DNA of 64,000 nucleotides, taken from assembly GCA_039029135.1 (NCBI GenBank), contig JBCCGT010000027.1:4672-68671 (forward strand), given 5' to 3'. The notes under the pieces were generated by a model. That model was not told where the DNA came from and did not search any database. It worked only from the letters and a program-made list of their open reading frames with translations. A program made the translations under genes and the position numbers. This document shows, piece by piece, positions 1 through 10,471 of this stretch. The first letter of the stretch is position 1. The number at the start of each line of letters is the position of its first letter. The stretch is from JALZVT01 sp039029135 (GTDB lineage: Bacteria; Pseudomonadota; Gammaproteobacteria; Pseudomonadales; Azotimanducaceae).

Positions 1-26
1 CGCGCGCTCGAATTCGTCAGCGTCGG

Positions 27-1111
27 CTAGCCCGCGTGCTCGCGCTCGAACTCACGCATGTAGTCGACCAGCGCGTCGACAGCGTCCTGACCAACGGCGT
101 TGTAAATGCTGGCGCGCATGCCCCCGACCGATCGATGGCCCTTTAAGCCGTGTAGGCCGCGCGCCTCGGCGCCCGCGAGAAAGTCCTTGTCGCGCACTTC
201 ATCGGCCAGCGTGAAGGGTACGTTCATGATCGAGCGGTCCGCCTCGACGACCGGGCAGCGGTAGAAGTTGCTGTTGTCGATCGCGCTGTACAGTGCGCTC
301 GACTTGGCGAGGTTCTGCGCCTGTATGCCTGCAAGGCCGCCCTGCGCTACCAGCCATTCGAACACCAACCCGGCGACGTACCAGGGAAAGGTGGCGGGCG
401 TATTGCTCATCGAGCCCGCGGCCGCGTGCACCGACCATTCGAGCATGCTGGGGATCGGCGCGCGCGCGCGATCGAGCAGGTCCTCGCGCACGATTACGAT
501 GGTCAGGCCGGACGGGGCCACGTTTTTCTGCGCGCCGGCGTAGATCACGCCGAACTGTTCGACGTCGAGAGGGCGCGCTAAAAAATCCGACGACATGTCG
601 GCGACCAGCGGCACGTCGCCGGTGTCGGGAAAGGCATGAAACTGCAGGCCGCCGATCGTTTCGTTCGAGCAGACGTGTAAATAGGCCGCGTCGCGCGATC
701 GCTGCCAGCGATCCGGTGCGGGAATGTGCGAATAGGCGTCCTCTTTCGAGGAGGCCGCGACGTTGACGCTCGCGAACTTGCCGGCCTCCTTGATGGCCTT
801 GGTCGACCAGCTGCCCGTATCGACATAGTCGACGCTGGCGCCCGCCGCGCACAGGTTCAGCGGCACGGCCGCGAACTGCTGTGTCGCCCCGCCCTGCAGA
901 AACAGCACCTTGTAGTGGTCCGGCACCGCGAGCAGCCCGCGCAGCGTGGCCTCGGCGCGCTCGGCCACCTCGACGAAGTGGCTGCCGCGATGGCTCATCT
1001 CCATCATCGACATGCCGCTGCCCTGATAGTCGAGCAGTTCGGCCTGCGCACGTTCCAGGACCGGCGTCGGCAGCGCCGCGGGCCCGGCGGAAAAGTTGAA
1101 GCTGCGGGGCA

Positions 1112-1112
<1 letters not shown>
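27..1112 (-). CDS. serC: Phosphoserine aminotransferase SerC
   Basis: PLP-dependent class V aminotransferase that makes O-phosphoserine from 3-phosphohydroxypyruvate and glutamate in serine synthesis; it also acts on the erythrose-4-phosphate-derived intermediate of the DXP-dependent vitamin B6 pathway. The 361-residue product matches the family length. It begins MPRSFNFSAGPAALP, and the predicted PLP lysine is K196 in YAGAQKNVAPSG. The ATG shares one base with the gyrA stop (TGATG), so translation is probably coupled to gyrA. This start is preferred to a longer in-frame extension because that extension only reads gyrA in another frame. gyrA-serC order is standard in gammaproteobacteria. A cytosolic enzyme; serA and pdxJ of the linked pathways are also in this window. 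Confidence 0.96.
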
Positions 1113-3691
<2,579 letters not shown>

Positions 3692-3811
3692 GCTGTCTGT
3701 TCAGATAGGGCTGAGAACTCGCTTTGCGACCCGTTCGATGCCTGCCCTCAACGACTTCATACGGCCGTCGCAAGACGCTGTTTCAGGGCGGCTTGTTAAT
3801 AGGTTGCAGGC

Positions 3812-3820
3812 TGTGGATAA
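3812..3820 (-). promoter_or_regulatory. Perfect DnaA box upstream of gyrA
   Basis: The complement reads TTATCCACA, the high-affinity DnaA 9-mer. It lies about 120 bp upstream of gyrA and roughly 20 bp downstream of a candidate leftward -10, so it would fall in the initially transcribed region. It is a single box with no cluster or AT-rich unwinding element, so it is not an origin. DnaA-ATP control of gyrA is an inference. Confidence 0.5.
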
Positions 3821-3910
3821 CCACGCGAGATAAGCGCGCTATATTAGCATTTTGCGGCCCTGCTTCGTAGCGTAAACGCCGAATAAAGACGGCTATCAAC
3901 GGTACCGCCA

Positions 3911-4009
3911 ACAGTGCAGCCAACAGCAGCGTAACGCGCGCCGAAACCTGCGCCGCGGTGCGGCGATACCGGTGGCACAGTGCAGCCAAAACCGGCGCCG
4001 CGGTGCGGC
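3911..4009 (+). repeat. Two short direct-repeat pairs before mtaD
   Basis: acagtgcagccaa occurs at 3911-3923 and 3977-3989; gcgccgcggtgcggc occurs at 3950-3964 and 3995-4009. The two pairs have different spacings (66 and 45 bp), as expected from a tandem duplication followed by a deletion. No function is evident. Confidence 0.55.
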
Positions 4010-4027
4010 CAGAACAAGAGTAAAACC

Positions 4028-5326
4028 GTGTCTGAAACCGTCGATCTGCTCCTTCACCCGGACTGGCTGCTCAGCATGGCGGCGGACGCCGGGGCGGTCT
4101 CCGGCCACAGCCTCGCAATCAGCGGGGACCACATCGCGGCGGTCGGGCCGCGCGCGGAGCTGGCGGCCCGGTTCGATGCGCGCACGCAGATCGAGCTGCC
4201 GAACCGGCTGCTGCTGCCCGGACTCATCAACGCCCACACCCACGCCGCCATGACGCTGCTGCGCGGCGTGGGCGAGGATCAGCCGTTACAGCCGTGGCTG
4301 TTCGAGCACATCTGGCCAGCGGAGCAGCGACTGGTCGGTGAGGACTTCGTCGCCTTCGGCACGCGGCTCGCGATCGCCGAAATGCTGCGCTCGGGTACCA
4401 CCTGCTTCGCCGACATGTACTTCTTTCCCGAGGTCGTCGCCCGCGAGGCCACGCGCGCCGGTATTCGCGCGCAGCTCGCCTTTCCCATCATCGAACAGGC
4501 GAATCCGTGGTGCGCCGATCTGGACGAGGCGTTTCGCAAGGGTCTGGCGCTGCACGACACCTATCGCGACGATCGCCTCATCCGCGTCGCGTTCGGACCA
4601 CACTCGGCCTATGCGGTCAGCGAGACGGCGCTCGCCCGCGTGCTGACCTACGCCGAGGAGCTCGACCTGAAGATCCAGATGCACGTGCACGAGAACGCGG
4701 TCGAGGTCGAAGACGCGCGGCCGCTGGCCGCGCTCGATCGGTTGGGCCTGTTGAATCCGTCGCTGCAGGCGGTGCACATGACCCAGCTCACCGCGCAGGA
4801 GATCGAGCGGGTCGCCGCAACCGGCGTGTCCGTCGTGCACTGCCCCGCCTCGAACATGAAGCTCGCGAGCGGCGCCTGCCCGACGCGCGATCTGCTCGAC
4901 GCGGGCATACCGGTCGCGCTGGGCACCGACGGCGCGGCGTCCAGCAACTCGCTCGATATGCTGCAGGCCGCGCGGCTGATGGCGCTGCTGGCGAAGCACG
5001 AGACCGGGGCGGCCGACGCGCTGCGCGCCCGCGAGGCGCTGGAAGCGGCCACACTGGGCGGCGCCCGCGCGCTGGGCGTCGACGACCGGCTGGGCAGCCT
5101 GGAGCCCGGCAAGCTGGCGGACGCGGTCGCCATCGATCTGACCCACCCGGCGATGCTGCCGCTGATCGATCCCGTATCGCAGCTCGTACACACCGAGGCC
5201 GGCGGCAAGGTCACCGAGGTCTGGGTCGGCGGCGAGCAGGTCGTCGAACAGGGCGCGCTGTTGACCATCGACGGCGCGGCGCTGGTGGAGGGCGCGGCGC
5301 TGTGGACCGAACGACTGCGTGCCTGA
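4028..5326 (+). CDS. mtaD: 5'-methylthioadenosine/S-adenosylhomocysteine deaminase-type amidohydrolase
   Basis: Zinc amidohydrolase of the TRZ/ATZ family. In Pseudomonas the gene at this locus (next to ubiG) deaminates 5'-methylthioadenosine in methionine salvage. The 432-residue product shows the metal ligands in order: NAHTHAAM (HxH), MHVHENAVEV, the GPHSAY segment and the catalytic Asp in GTDGAASSNSLD. The GTG at 4028 (MSETVDLLLHPDW) is chosen because homologues start just before this beta strand; an in-frame GTG at 3980 would add 16 residues that lie in the direct-repeat region. mtnA, the usual next pathway gene, is not adjacent. Substrate is inferred from context; another aminopurine or guanine is possible. 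Confidence 0.85.
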   Translation: MSETVDLLLHPDWLLSMAADAGAVSGHSLAISGDHIAAVGPRAELAARFDARTQIELPNRLLLPGLINAHTHAAMTLLRGVGEDQPLQPWLFEHIWPAEQRLVGEDFVAFGTRLAIAEMLRSGTTCFADMYFFPEVVAREATRAGIRAQLAFPIIEQANPWCADLDEAFRKGLALHDTYRDDRLIRVAFGPHSAYAVSETALARVLTYAEELDLKIQMHVHENAVEVEDARPLAALDRLGLLNPSLQAVHMTQLTAQEIERVAATGVSVVHCPASNMKLASGACPTRDLLDAGIPVALGTDGAASSNSLDMLQAARLMALLAKHETGAADALRAREALEAATLGGARALGVDDRLGSLEPGKLADAVAIDLTHPAMLPLIDPVSQLVHTEAGGKVTEVWVGGEQVVEQGALLTIDGAALVEGAALWTERLRA

Positions 5327-5464
5327 GACCGGCACACGACAGACCGCGAGCCGCCCGCGGCCGCGACGGCGACTGGCGCCAGGAACTGGCCGGCGGTTGG
5401 TGGCCGTGTGCGATTTCTGCCACGCGCCGTCGCGCGAACGCCCGTTGCATTTACACTACGCGGC

Positions 5465-6286
5465 ATGAGCAACACGAACGCAGCCAAACCCAGCGCCGCG
5501 GCGGGCACAGCCAGCAGCGCGACGGATAACGTCGATCCCGCGGAGATCGCCAAGTTCGAGGCCATGGCGGCACGCTGGTGGGATCCCGACAGCGAATTCA
5601 AGCCGCTGCACGACATCAACGGCCCGCGGCTCGACTTTATCGGCAACCTGCTATCGCTGGCGGGCACGCGCGCGCTCGACATCGGCTGCGGCGGGGGGCT
5701 GCTGACGGAGGGGTTAGCATCGCGCGGCGCCGAAGTGACCGGCATCGACATGGGGCGCGGCCCGCTAAACGTCGCCCGCCTGCACGCGGCCGAGAGTGGG
5801 GTCGAGGTGCGCTATATCGAGACCAGCGCCGAGGCCATGGCGGCGGCAGAGCCCGAACAGTTCGATCTGGTGACTTGCCTTGAGATGCTGGAACACGTCC
5901 CGGACGTCGGCGCGGTGGTTAAGGCGGCGGCACAACTGGCGAAGCCCGGCGGCACGCTGGTGTTCTCGACCATCAACCGCACGCCCGAGTCCTACGCGCT
6001 CGCGATCGTTGGCGCGGAGTACGTGCTCGGTCTGCTGCCGCGCGGCACGCACGACTGGCAAAAGTTCATCAAACCGGCAGAGCTCGCCCGCTACGCGCGT
6101 GACGCAGAGCTGGTCGTCGGGGAACTGGCCGGCATGCGCTACAACCCCTTCAGCCGCAGCTGCACGCTGAACAAGCGCCTGGGCGTGAACTACCTGCTCG
6201 CCGCGCGCAAACCCGCGAACGCGGTTTCAGGCGCGGCGAGCGACCGCGGCACGAACGGCGCAAGCTGCGATAAGGGCGCCGCGTGA
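5465..6286 (+). CDS. ubiG: Ubiquinone O-methyltransferase UbiG
   Basis: SAM-dependent class I methyltransferase catalysing both O-methylations of ubiquinone biosynthesis, so it implies aerobic respiration with ubiquinone. The 273-residue product has the UbiG opening (DPAEIAKFEAMAARWWDPD), SAM motif I LDIGCGGG (about 71-78) and the LEMLEHVPD motif. ATG 5465 is preferred to an upstream in-frame ATG at 5408 because the family starts here; the N-terminal 20 residues are a low-complexity Ala/Ser/Thr tail. The stop overlaps the next gene's GTG (GTGA). In Pseudomonas mupP lies between ubiG and yciK; here it is missing. Confidence 0.95.
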   Translation: MSNTNAAKPSAAAGTASSATDNVDPAEIAKFEAMAARWWDPDSEFKPLHDINGPRLDFIGNLLSLAGTRALDIGCGGGLLTEGLASRGAEVTGIDMGRGPLNVARLHAAESGVEVRYIETSAEAMAAAEPEQFDLVTCLEMLEHVPDVGAVVKAAAQLAKPGGTLVFSTINRTPESYALAIVGAEYVLGLLPRGTHDWQKFIKPAELARYARDAELVVGELAGMRYNPFSRSCTLNKRLGVNYLLAARKPANAVSGAASDRGTNGASCDKGAA

Positions 6287-7068
6287 GCTATCCGGAACTC
6301 GACGCGGCGCGGGCGAACTGGCGCTGGCAACCGGCCGCAGACGCCCTGGCCGGACGTGTGATCCTGATTACCGGCGCGGGCGACGGCATCGGCCGCGCCG
6401 CCGCGCGCACCTGCGCAACCTACGGCGCCGACGTCGTGCTGCTCGGTCGCACGCGCGCCAAGCTCGAGGCCGTGTTCGATGAAATCGCGGCTGCGACCGA
6501 CACCCAGCCGGTGATCGTACCGGCGGACCTTCTGTATCTCGACGAAACTAACGTCGACGCGCTGCGGCAATCGATCGAGGACGGCTTCGGGCGACTCGAC
6601 GGCCTGCTGCACAACGCCTCGATGCTGGGCCTGATGACGCCGCTCGCCGCCTATCCGGCGAGCACCTGGCGGGAGGTGTTCCAGGTCAATGTCCACGCGG
6701 CCGCGCTGCTGACCGGCGGCCTCATGCCGCTGCTGGAGGCGTCGACCGATGCGTCCGTCGTGTTCACCTCGTCCAGCGTCGGCCGCCAGGGCCGGGCCTT
6801 CTGGGGGGCCTACGCCGCCAGCAAGTTCGCGACCGAGGGCCTGATGCAGACCTTCGCCGACGAGGTCGACAGCCGCGACAATGTGCGTGCGAATAGCCTT
6901 AACCCAGGCGCAACCCGGACCACCATGCGGGCGCAGGCCTATCCCGGCGAGAACCCCGCCGACGTCGTGACCCCCGAGTCGCGCATGGACATCTATCTGT
7001 ATCTGCTGTCGGGCGCCAGCACGGCGCACAACGGTCAGGCGTTCGACGCCCGGGATTGGACGCCATAG
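6283..7068 (+). CDS. yciK: YciK-like short-chain dehydrogenase/reductase
   Basis: NAD(P)-dependent oxidoreductase of the classical SDR family, 261 residues. It shows TGAGDGIG at about 30-37 (nucleotide-binding glycine loop), HNAS and the catalytic YAASK. The ending DARDWTP and its place directly after ubiG fit YciK, whose physiological substrate is not established. The start is a GTG overlapping the ubiG stop by four bases, indicating one transcript with ubiG. Its 3' end overlaps the TTG start of the following kinase. Confidence 0.88.
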   Translation: MSYPELDAARANWRWQPAADALAGRVILITGAGDGIGRAAARTCATYGADVVLLGRTRAKLEAVFDEIAAATDTQPVIVPADLLYLDETNVDALRQSIEDGFGRLDGLLHNASMLGLMTPLAAYPASTWREVFQVNVHAAALLTGGLMPLLEASTDASVVFTSSSVGRQGRAFWGAYAASKFATEGLMQTFADEVDSRDNVRANSLNPGATRTTMRAQAYPGENPADVVTPESRMDIYLYLLSGASTAHNGQAFDARDWTP

Positions 7069-8318
7069 CCACGCGGGCCGACGAGATCGCGCAACCCTGG
7101 CTGATCGGTCCAGGCGCCCAGCCGCTCGACGTCGAGGAAAATCCCTTCGACGCCGACGCGATTCGCGTCCTGCGTTTCGGCGGCCCGGCCTTCATTCTCA
7201 TCTTCATCGGGGAGACGCTGTCGCACACGGTGCTCGGCGGCGGCGCGCACATGCTGATCACGCCCGCCGTGAGCGCGCTGGTCACGATCGCGGCAACGCT
7301 GTACGGCTGGCGCTCGGAGGTCGCCACCCGGGCTGCGCCCTGGCTGTTGTTCGTGCTGTGGGGCCTTGCCACGGTGGTGGTCGTCCAGCATCTCACTTCC
7401 GCCTCGACGGTGGCGGCGTTCATCTTCATGAGCACGCTGATGGTCGCGACGCCCGCGCTGATCCTGTCGCCGATACCGATGCTGCTGGCCGAGTCCGCCA
7501 CCATCGGCCTGCACTTCGCAGTCAGCGCCCGGCTATCGGGCATCGACGTATTCTCGCTCTGGGTTCTGGCACCGCTGCTGTTCGTCGCCGCCGCGATCTA
7601 CGTCGCTCGGCGCAGCGCCGTGCAGCATGCCGAGCGCTCGCGTCAATACCAGCTGGAGCTGGCGGCGCGGACGGCGGCGGTCGAGCGCCTGGCCAGCCTC
7701 AATACCATGGCCGCCGGCATCGCGCACCACACCAGCAACCGGCTGCAGGCCATCATGGGTACCGCGGATCTCGCCCTGCGCGGCGACGATGCCGACACGC
7801 GAGAGTTTGTCGAAAAGATCTGGCAGGAGAGTACTCGGCTCGCGAATCTGGTGGTGCCGCTGCGCACCTTCGCCGGCAACGCGGCGGGCGCGCGCCGCTT
7901 CGTCGCCTTCGGCGAGGTGATCGAAGCCGCCGGACTTCGCGAACTGTTGGACCGGGGCGTAAAGCTCGACGTGTCGCTCGAACCGAACCTGCCGGAGCTC
8001 GCGCTCTACGGCGGCGAGATCGAGGAAATGCTGCGCTGCCTGGCACGCAACGCTCAAGAGGCCGGTGCAACGCGCGTCGAAGTGTCCGTGCGCGGGTCCA
8101 CCACCGGCATAACGCTGAAGTTTGCGGACGACGGCGACGGCCTCAGCGACGCGGAGATGGAGCGCGTCCTGGATCCCTTCTTTACGACCCGGGGTCCCGG
8201 GCGTCTCGGCCTGGGTCTCGCGTACGTCGCCGGCGCCGTGCGCAATCACAGCGGCACCCTGACGATCGACTCATCGCCCGGCGAGGGCACCGCGGTGCTG
8301 ATCGAGCTGCCGGCCTGA
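7056..8318 (+). CDS. Orphan membrane sensor histidine kinase
   Basis: 420-residue kinase with about five or six hydrophobic segments between residues 40 and 182, a short coiled linker (about 185-215), an H-box and a HATPase domain with N-box (ARNAQEAG), G1 (DDGDGLSD), F-box (FFTTRGPG) and G2 (LGLGLAYV). The H-box reads AAGIAHHTSNRLQ: His224 is the predicted phosphoacceptor, followed by His225 where NtrB-type kinases usually carry Glu. The start is probably TTG at 7056, inside the end of yciK, so it belongs to the ubiG-yciK transcript. No response regulator is next to it. There is no periplasmic loop, so the signal may be membrane-borne or intracellular; this is an inference. Confidence 0.85.
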   Translation: MDAIATRADEIAQPWLIGPGAQPLDVEENPFDADAIRVLRFGGPAFILIFIGETLSHTVLGGGAHMLITPAVSALVTIAATLYGWRSEVATRAAPWLLFVLWGLATVVVVQHLTSASTVAAFIFMSTLMVATPALILSPIPMLLAESATIGLHFAVSARLSGIDVFSLWVLAPLLFVAAAIYVARRSAVQHAERSRQYQLELAARTAAVERLASLNTMAAGIAHHTSNRLQAIMGTADLALRGDDADTREFVEKIWQESTRLANLVVPLRTFAGNAAGARRFVAFGEVIEAAGLRELLDRGVKLDVSLEPNLPELALYGGEIEEMLRCLARNAQEAGATRVEVSVRGSTTGITLKFADDGDGLSDAEMERVLDPFFTTRGPGRLGLGLAYVAGAVRNHSGTLTIDSSPGEGTAVLIELPA

Positions 8319-8351
8319 TCTCGGGCGGCAACGAATCGGCCAGCAGGTGAT

Positions 8352-10382
8352 TTAGCGCCCCGCGCTGGCGATGCCGCTGCCGTCCTCTGGGCGAAACCAA
8401 ATCGGCGACGTCCAGGCCATCTCAACCACCGTGTCTGGGTAGGCGCCGTTGCTGCAGACGGCGGGGCGCTCGGCTGGGGGCAGGCGCGCGCAGTCGTAGG
8501 TGTGCCAGCGCGGCACGCGCTGCTCGACGACCCGCAGGTAGTAGTAGGTAGGCAGCCGCGCGTCGAACGCCTCGTCCACGTACACGCTACACAGCGCGGC
8601 AGCGCCTTCCGATGCCGCAATGGGCAGCACCTCGGTGTGCAGCCCGCCCTCTGCGTCGACCCAGCCCTTGATGAGCTGCAGGGCCGTCAGATCGCCGCCG
8701 GTCGGATCTTTGCCGGCATAGGCAAGAAATCTCGGTTTGGCGGGCACAGTCGGCGCGGGTAGGTCGCTGCCCATGGGGACGCCGCCAGCGTAGCCCGCCG
8801 CATCGCGATCCGGCTGGCCGCACAGGGCGGGGTCATAGCCCCAGCCTGCGAACAGCCGCGGCGCGATCCGCGGGCCGCTGGTGCCGAACACCTCGCGCCG
8901 CTTGAGCGCGTCGAATATGGCGTCGCGGGTGTTTTCGCTGGCCCAGACGCCGGCCAGCCCGCCCGGGTTGCCGTCGATGCCGCTGGTCAGGACGCCGGTC
9001 TGCAGCCGCTCCGCCGGCGTCGATTCGCCCGTAACTGCGCCGCCCCAGTCGCTCTCGATCACGCCGCCGGGATTGGCCGCGTGGGTGTCGGTGCTGGCGA
9101 TGATGCCGAGCTTGATGGGATTCAGGCCGACCTCGGCCTCTTCGCGCAGGCCGACGGCCAGCGCCGAGCGCTGAAAATCGGTGGGGTGGACGCAGCCCGC
9201 GCCCAGCATGCCGACCGTGCCGATCTCGCCGGGTGCGCACTCTCGCGTCACCACCGTGGCCTGCCCGACCTGCAGCGAACTCGCGGGGCCGGTACGAGTG
9301 GCGTAGGTCTTCGCCTCGCCCAGCCGCCGCACGGCCTCGACGGTGCACAGCTCATCGGGCGCGCCGAGCACCGTGCTCAGCCCGTTGATGCATTCCGAGC
9401 CGCCCTTGTGCTGAAAGATCTCCATGACCGGTTCACGCGCGAGCCGCTGCGCGGCGTACGCCCGCCGCGCGTCGGGCGTATCCGGCAGCTTGCGATAGGG
9501 CGCCATGCGGCCGTTCGCGAGGTTGGTGTTGTGCGGGATCGTCAGGTAGTCGCAGCCGTCTTCCGCGCGGCAAGCCCGATCGAGTCCTTCCCACAGCGCG
9601 CTGTCGATGGGCGCATCGACGTAGCTGACCGGCGCGGGCGGCACGACGTCGCCGCGGAAGATCACGTTGCGATGATAGTTCGAGGTACCGGGGGTGCCCG
9701 TGTACTCGTAGCCGATGAAACTGGTAAACGCGCAGGGTTCGTTAGCCGCGTTCGCCGCATCCTGAATGTCCGCCCAGGGCCCGCGTGCATAGTCGCGGCA
9801 GAGCGCGCCGTCCGCGCCACACAGCTCGCCGATGCGCTGCGGGGCCTCCGACGTAATCACGGTGCCGAGCATCAACATGCCCTGCCGCTGATCCGCCCGG
9901 AAGCCGCGGCAGAACACCGTGTCGTAGCTGGGCGAACCCGGCGTGCTGCACAGCGCACGCTCGCCGAGAAACTCGCCGTGATCCGTCACCGCCAGGAAGT
10001 CGAGCGGCCGGTCGATCTGGGCGGTGCCGGTCGGCTTGCCATCGGCGCCGATCGGCCAGAACGGCACCACCTCGCCGCGGGCGTAGCGATTCGCGTCGTC
10101 CGGAGTCGCGCCGGTGCTGTTCGCCGCGGCATCGAACGAATAGGAGGTATGCACGTGCAAATCGCCGAACAGCGGCATGCCCGTGGAGACGTAGTTGGTG
10201 CAGCGACCGATCACGCCGCTCTCCGCGATGCTGGGCGCAGCCTCTGCCGACGGGTCGACCGCGACCCCGGAAGCAGCGGCAACATCGGCCGCCGCCGTAT
10301 CGCGCACCTCGCCGCTGCAGCCCGCCACGCTCAGCGCGAGCAGTACCCCGAACGCCGCTGGGCGAACGTCTGTTGTTCTCAT
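8352..10382 (-). CDS. DUF3604 lipoprotein, PHP-like
   Basis: 676-residue protein with a lipoprotein signal (hydrophobic run ending LSVAGC, Cys at about 22), so probably anchored in the outer membrane facing the periplasm. It carries the DUF3604 signatures: GDLHVHTSYSFDA, VTDHGEFLGE and IPHNTNLANG, which resemble metal-binding motifs of PHP phosphoesterases. Many cysteines suggest disulfides. DUF3604 proteins are common in marine bacteria; the reaction is unknown to me. It lies 89 bp downstream of the GMC oxidoreductase on the same strand, probably co-transcribed. Confidence 0.85.
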   Translation of the reverse strand: MRTTDVRPAAFGVLLALSVAGCSGEVRDTAAADVAAASGVAVDPSAEAAPSIAESGVIGRCTNYVSTGMPLFGDLHVHTSYSFDAAANSTGATPDDANRYARGEVVPFWPIGADGKPTGTAQIDRPLDFLAVTDHGEFLGERALCSTPGSPSYDTVFCRGFRADQRQGMLMLGTVITSEAPQRIGELCGADGALCRDYARGPWADIQDAANAANEPCAFTSFIGYEYTGTPGTSNYHRNVIFRGDVVPPAPVSYVDAPIDSALWEGLDRACRAEDGCDYLTIPHNTNLANGRMAPYRKLPDTPDARRAYAAQRLAREPVMEIFQHKGGSECINGLSTVLGAPDELCTVEAVRRLGEAKTYATRTGPASSLQVGQATVVTRECAPGEIGTVGMLGAGCVHPTDFQRSALAVGLREEAEVGLNPIKLGIIASTDTHAANPGGVIESDWGGAVTGESTPAERLQTGVLTSGIDGNPGGLAGVWASENTRDAIFDALKRREVFGTSGPRIAPRLFAGWGYDPALCGQPDRDAAGYAGGVPMGSDLPAPTVPAKPRFLAYAGKDPTGGDLTALQLIKGWVDAEGGLHTEVLPIAASEGAAALCSVYVDEAFDARLPTYYYLRVVEQRVPRWHTYDCARLPPAERPAVCSNGAYPDTVVEMAWTSPIWFRPEDGSGIASAGR

Positions 10383-10471
10383 TTGCTGTTCCCCACGGCT
10401 CCCCGCTGCTCTCCGGACGGCGCGCTCCCCGATCGCGGGCCGCGCCGATGTTACAGGTCGCCGCCGCAGAC

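Larger units (their letters stand above)
3692..4027. other. Divergent intergenic region gyrA / mtaD
   Basis: 336 bp between the divergent starts of gyrA and mtaD. By eye it holds a DnaA box (3812-3820), a leftward candidate -10 TAATAT (complement of 3841-3846) and two short direct-repeat pairs near the mtaD start. Open frames here have no recognisable protein features. In Pseudomonas mtnA occupies this interval; no trace of it is visible. Confidence 0.6.

Noticed and set aside
293..766. Long open frames opposite serC and gyrA, including 1889-3043 on the plus strand
   Set aside because: They are antisense to clearly coding serC and gyrA sequence, arise from high GC content and show no domain, signal or ribosome-binding site.
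3812..3820. A replication origin next to gyrA
   Set aside because: Only one DnaA box is present and there is no AT-rich element, dnaA, dnaN or gyrB nearby.
3783..4243. Minus-strand frames between gyrA and mtaD
   Set aside because: They cross the repeat-bearing intergenic region and the mtaD N-terminus, have biased Arg-rich composition and no recognisable motif.
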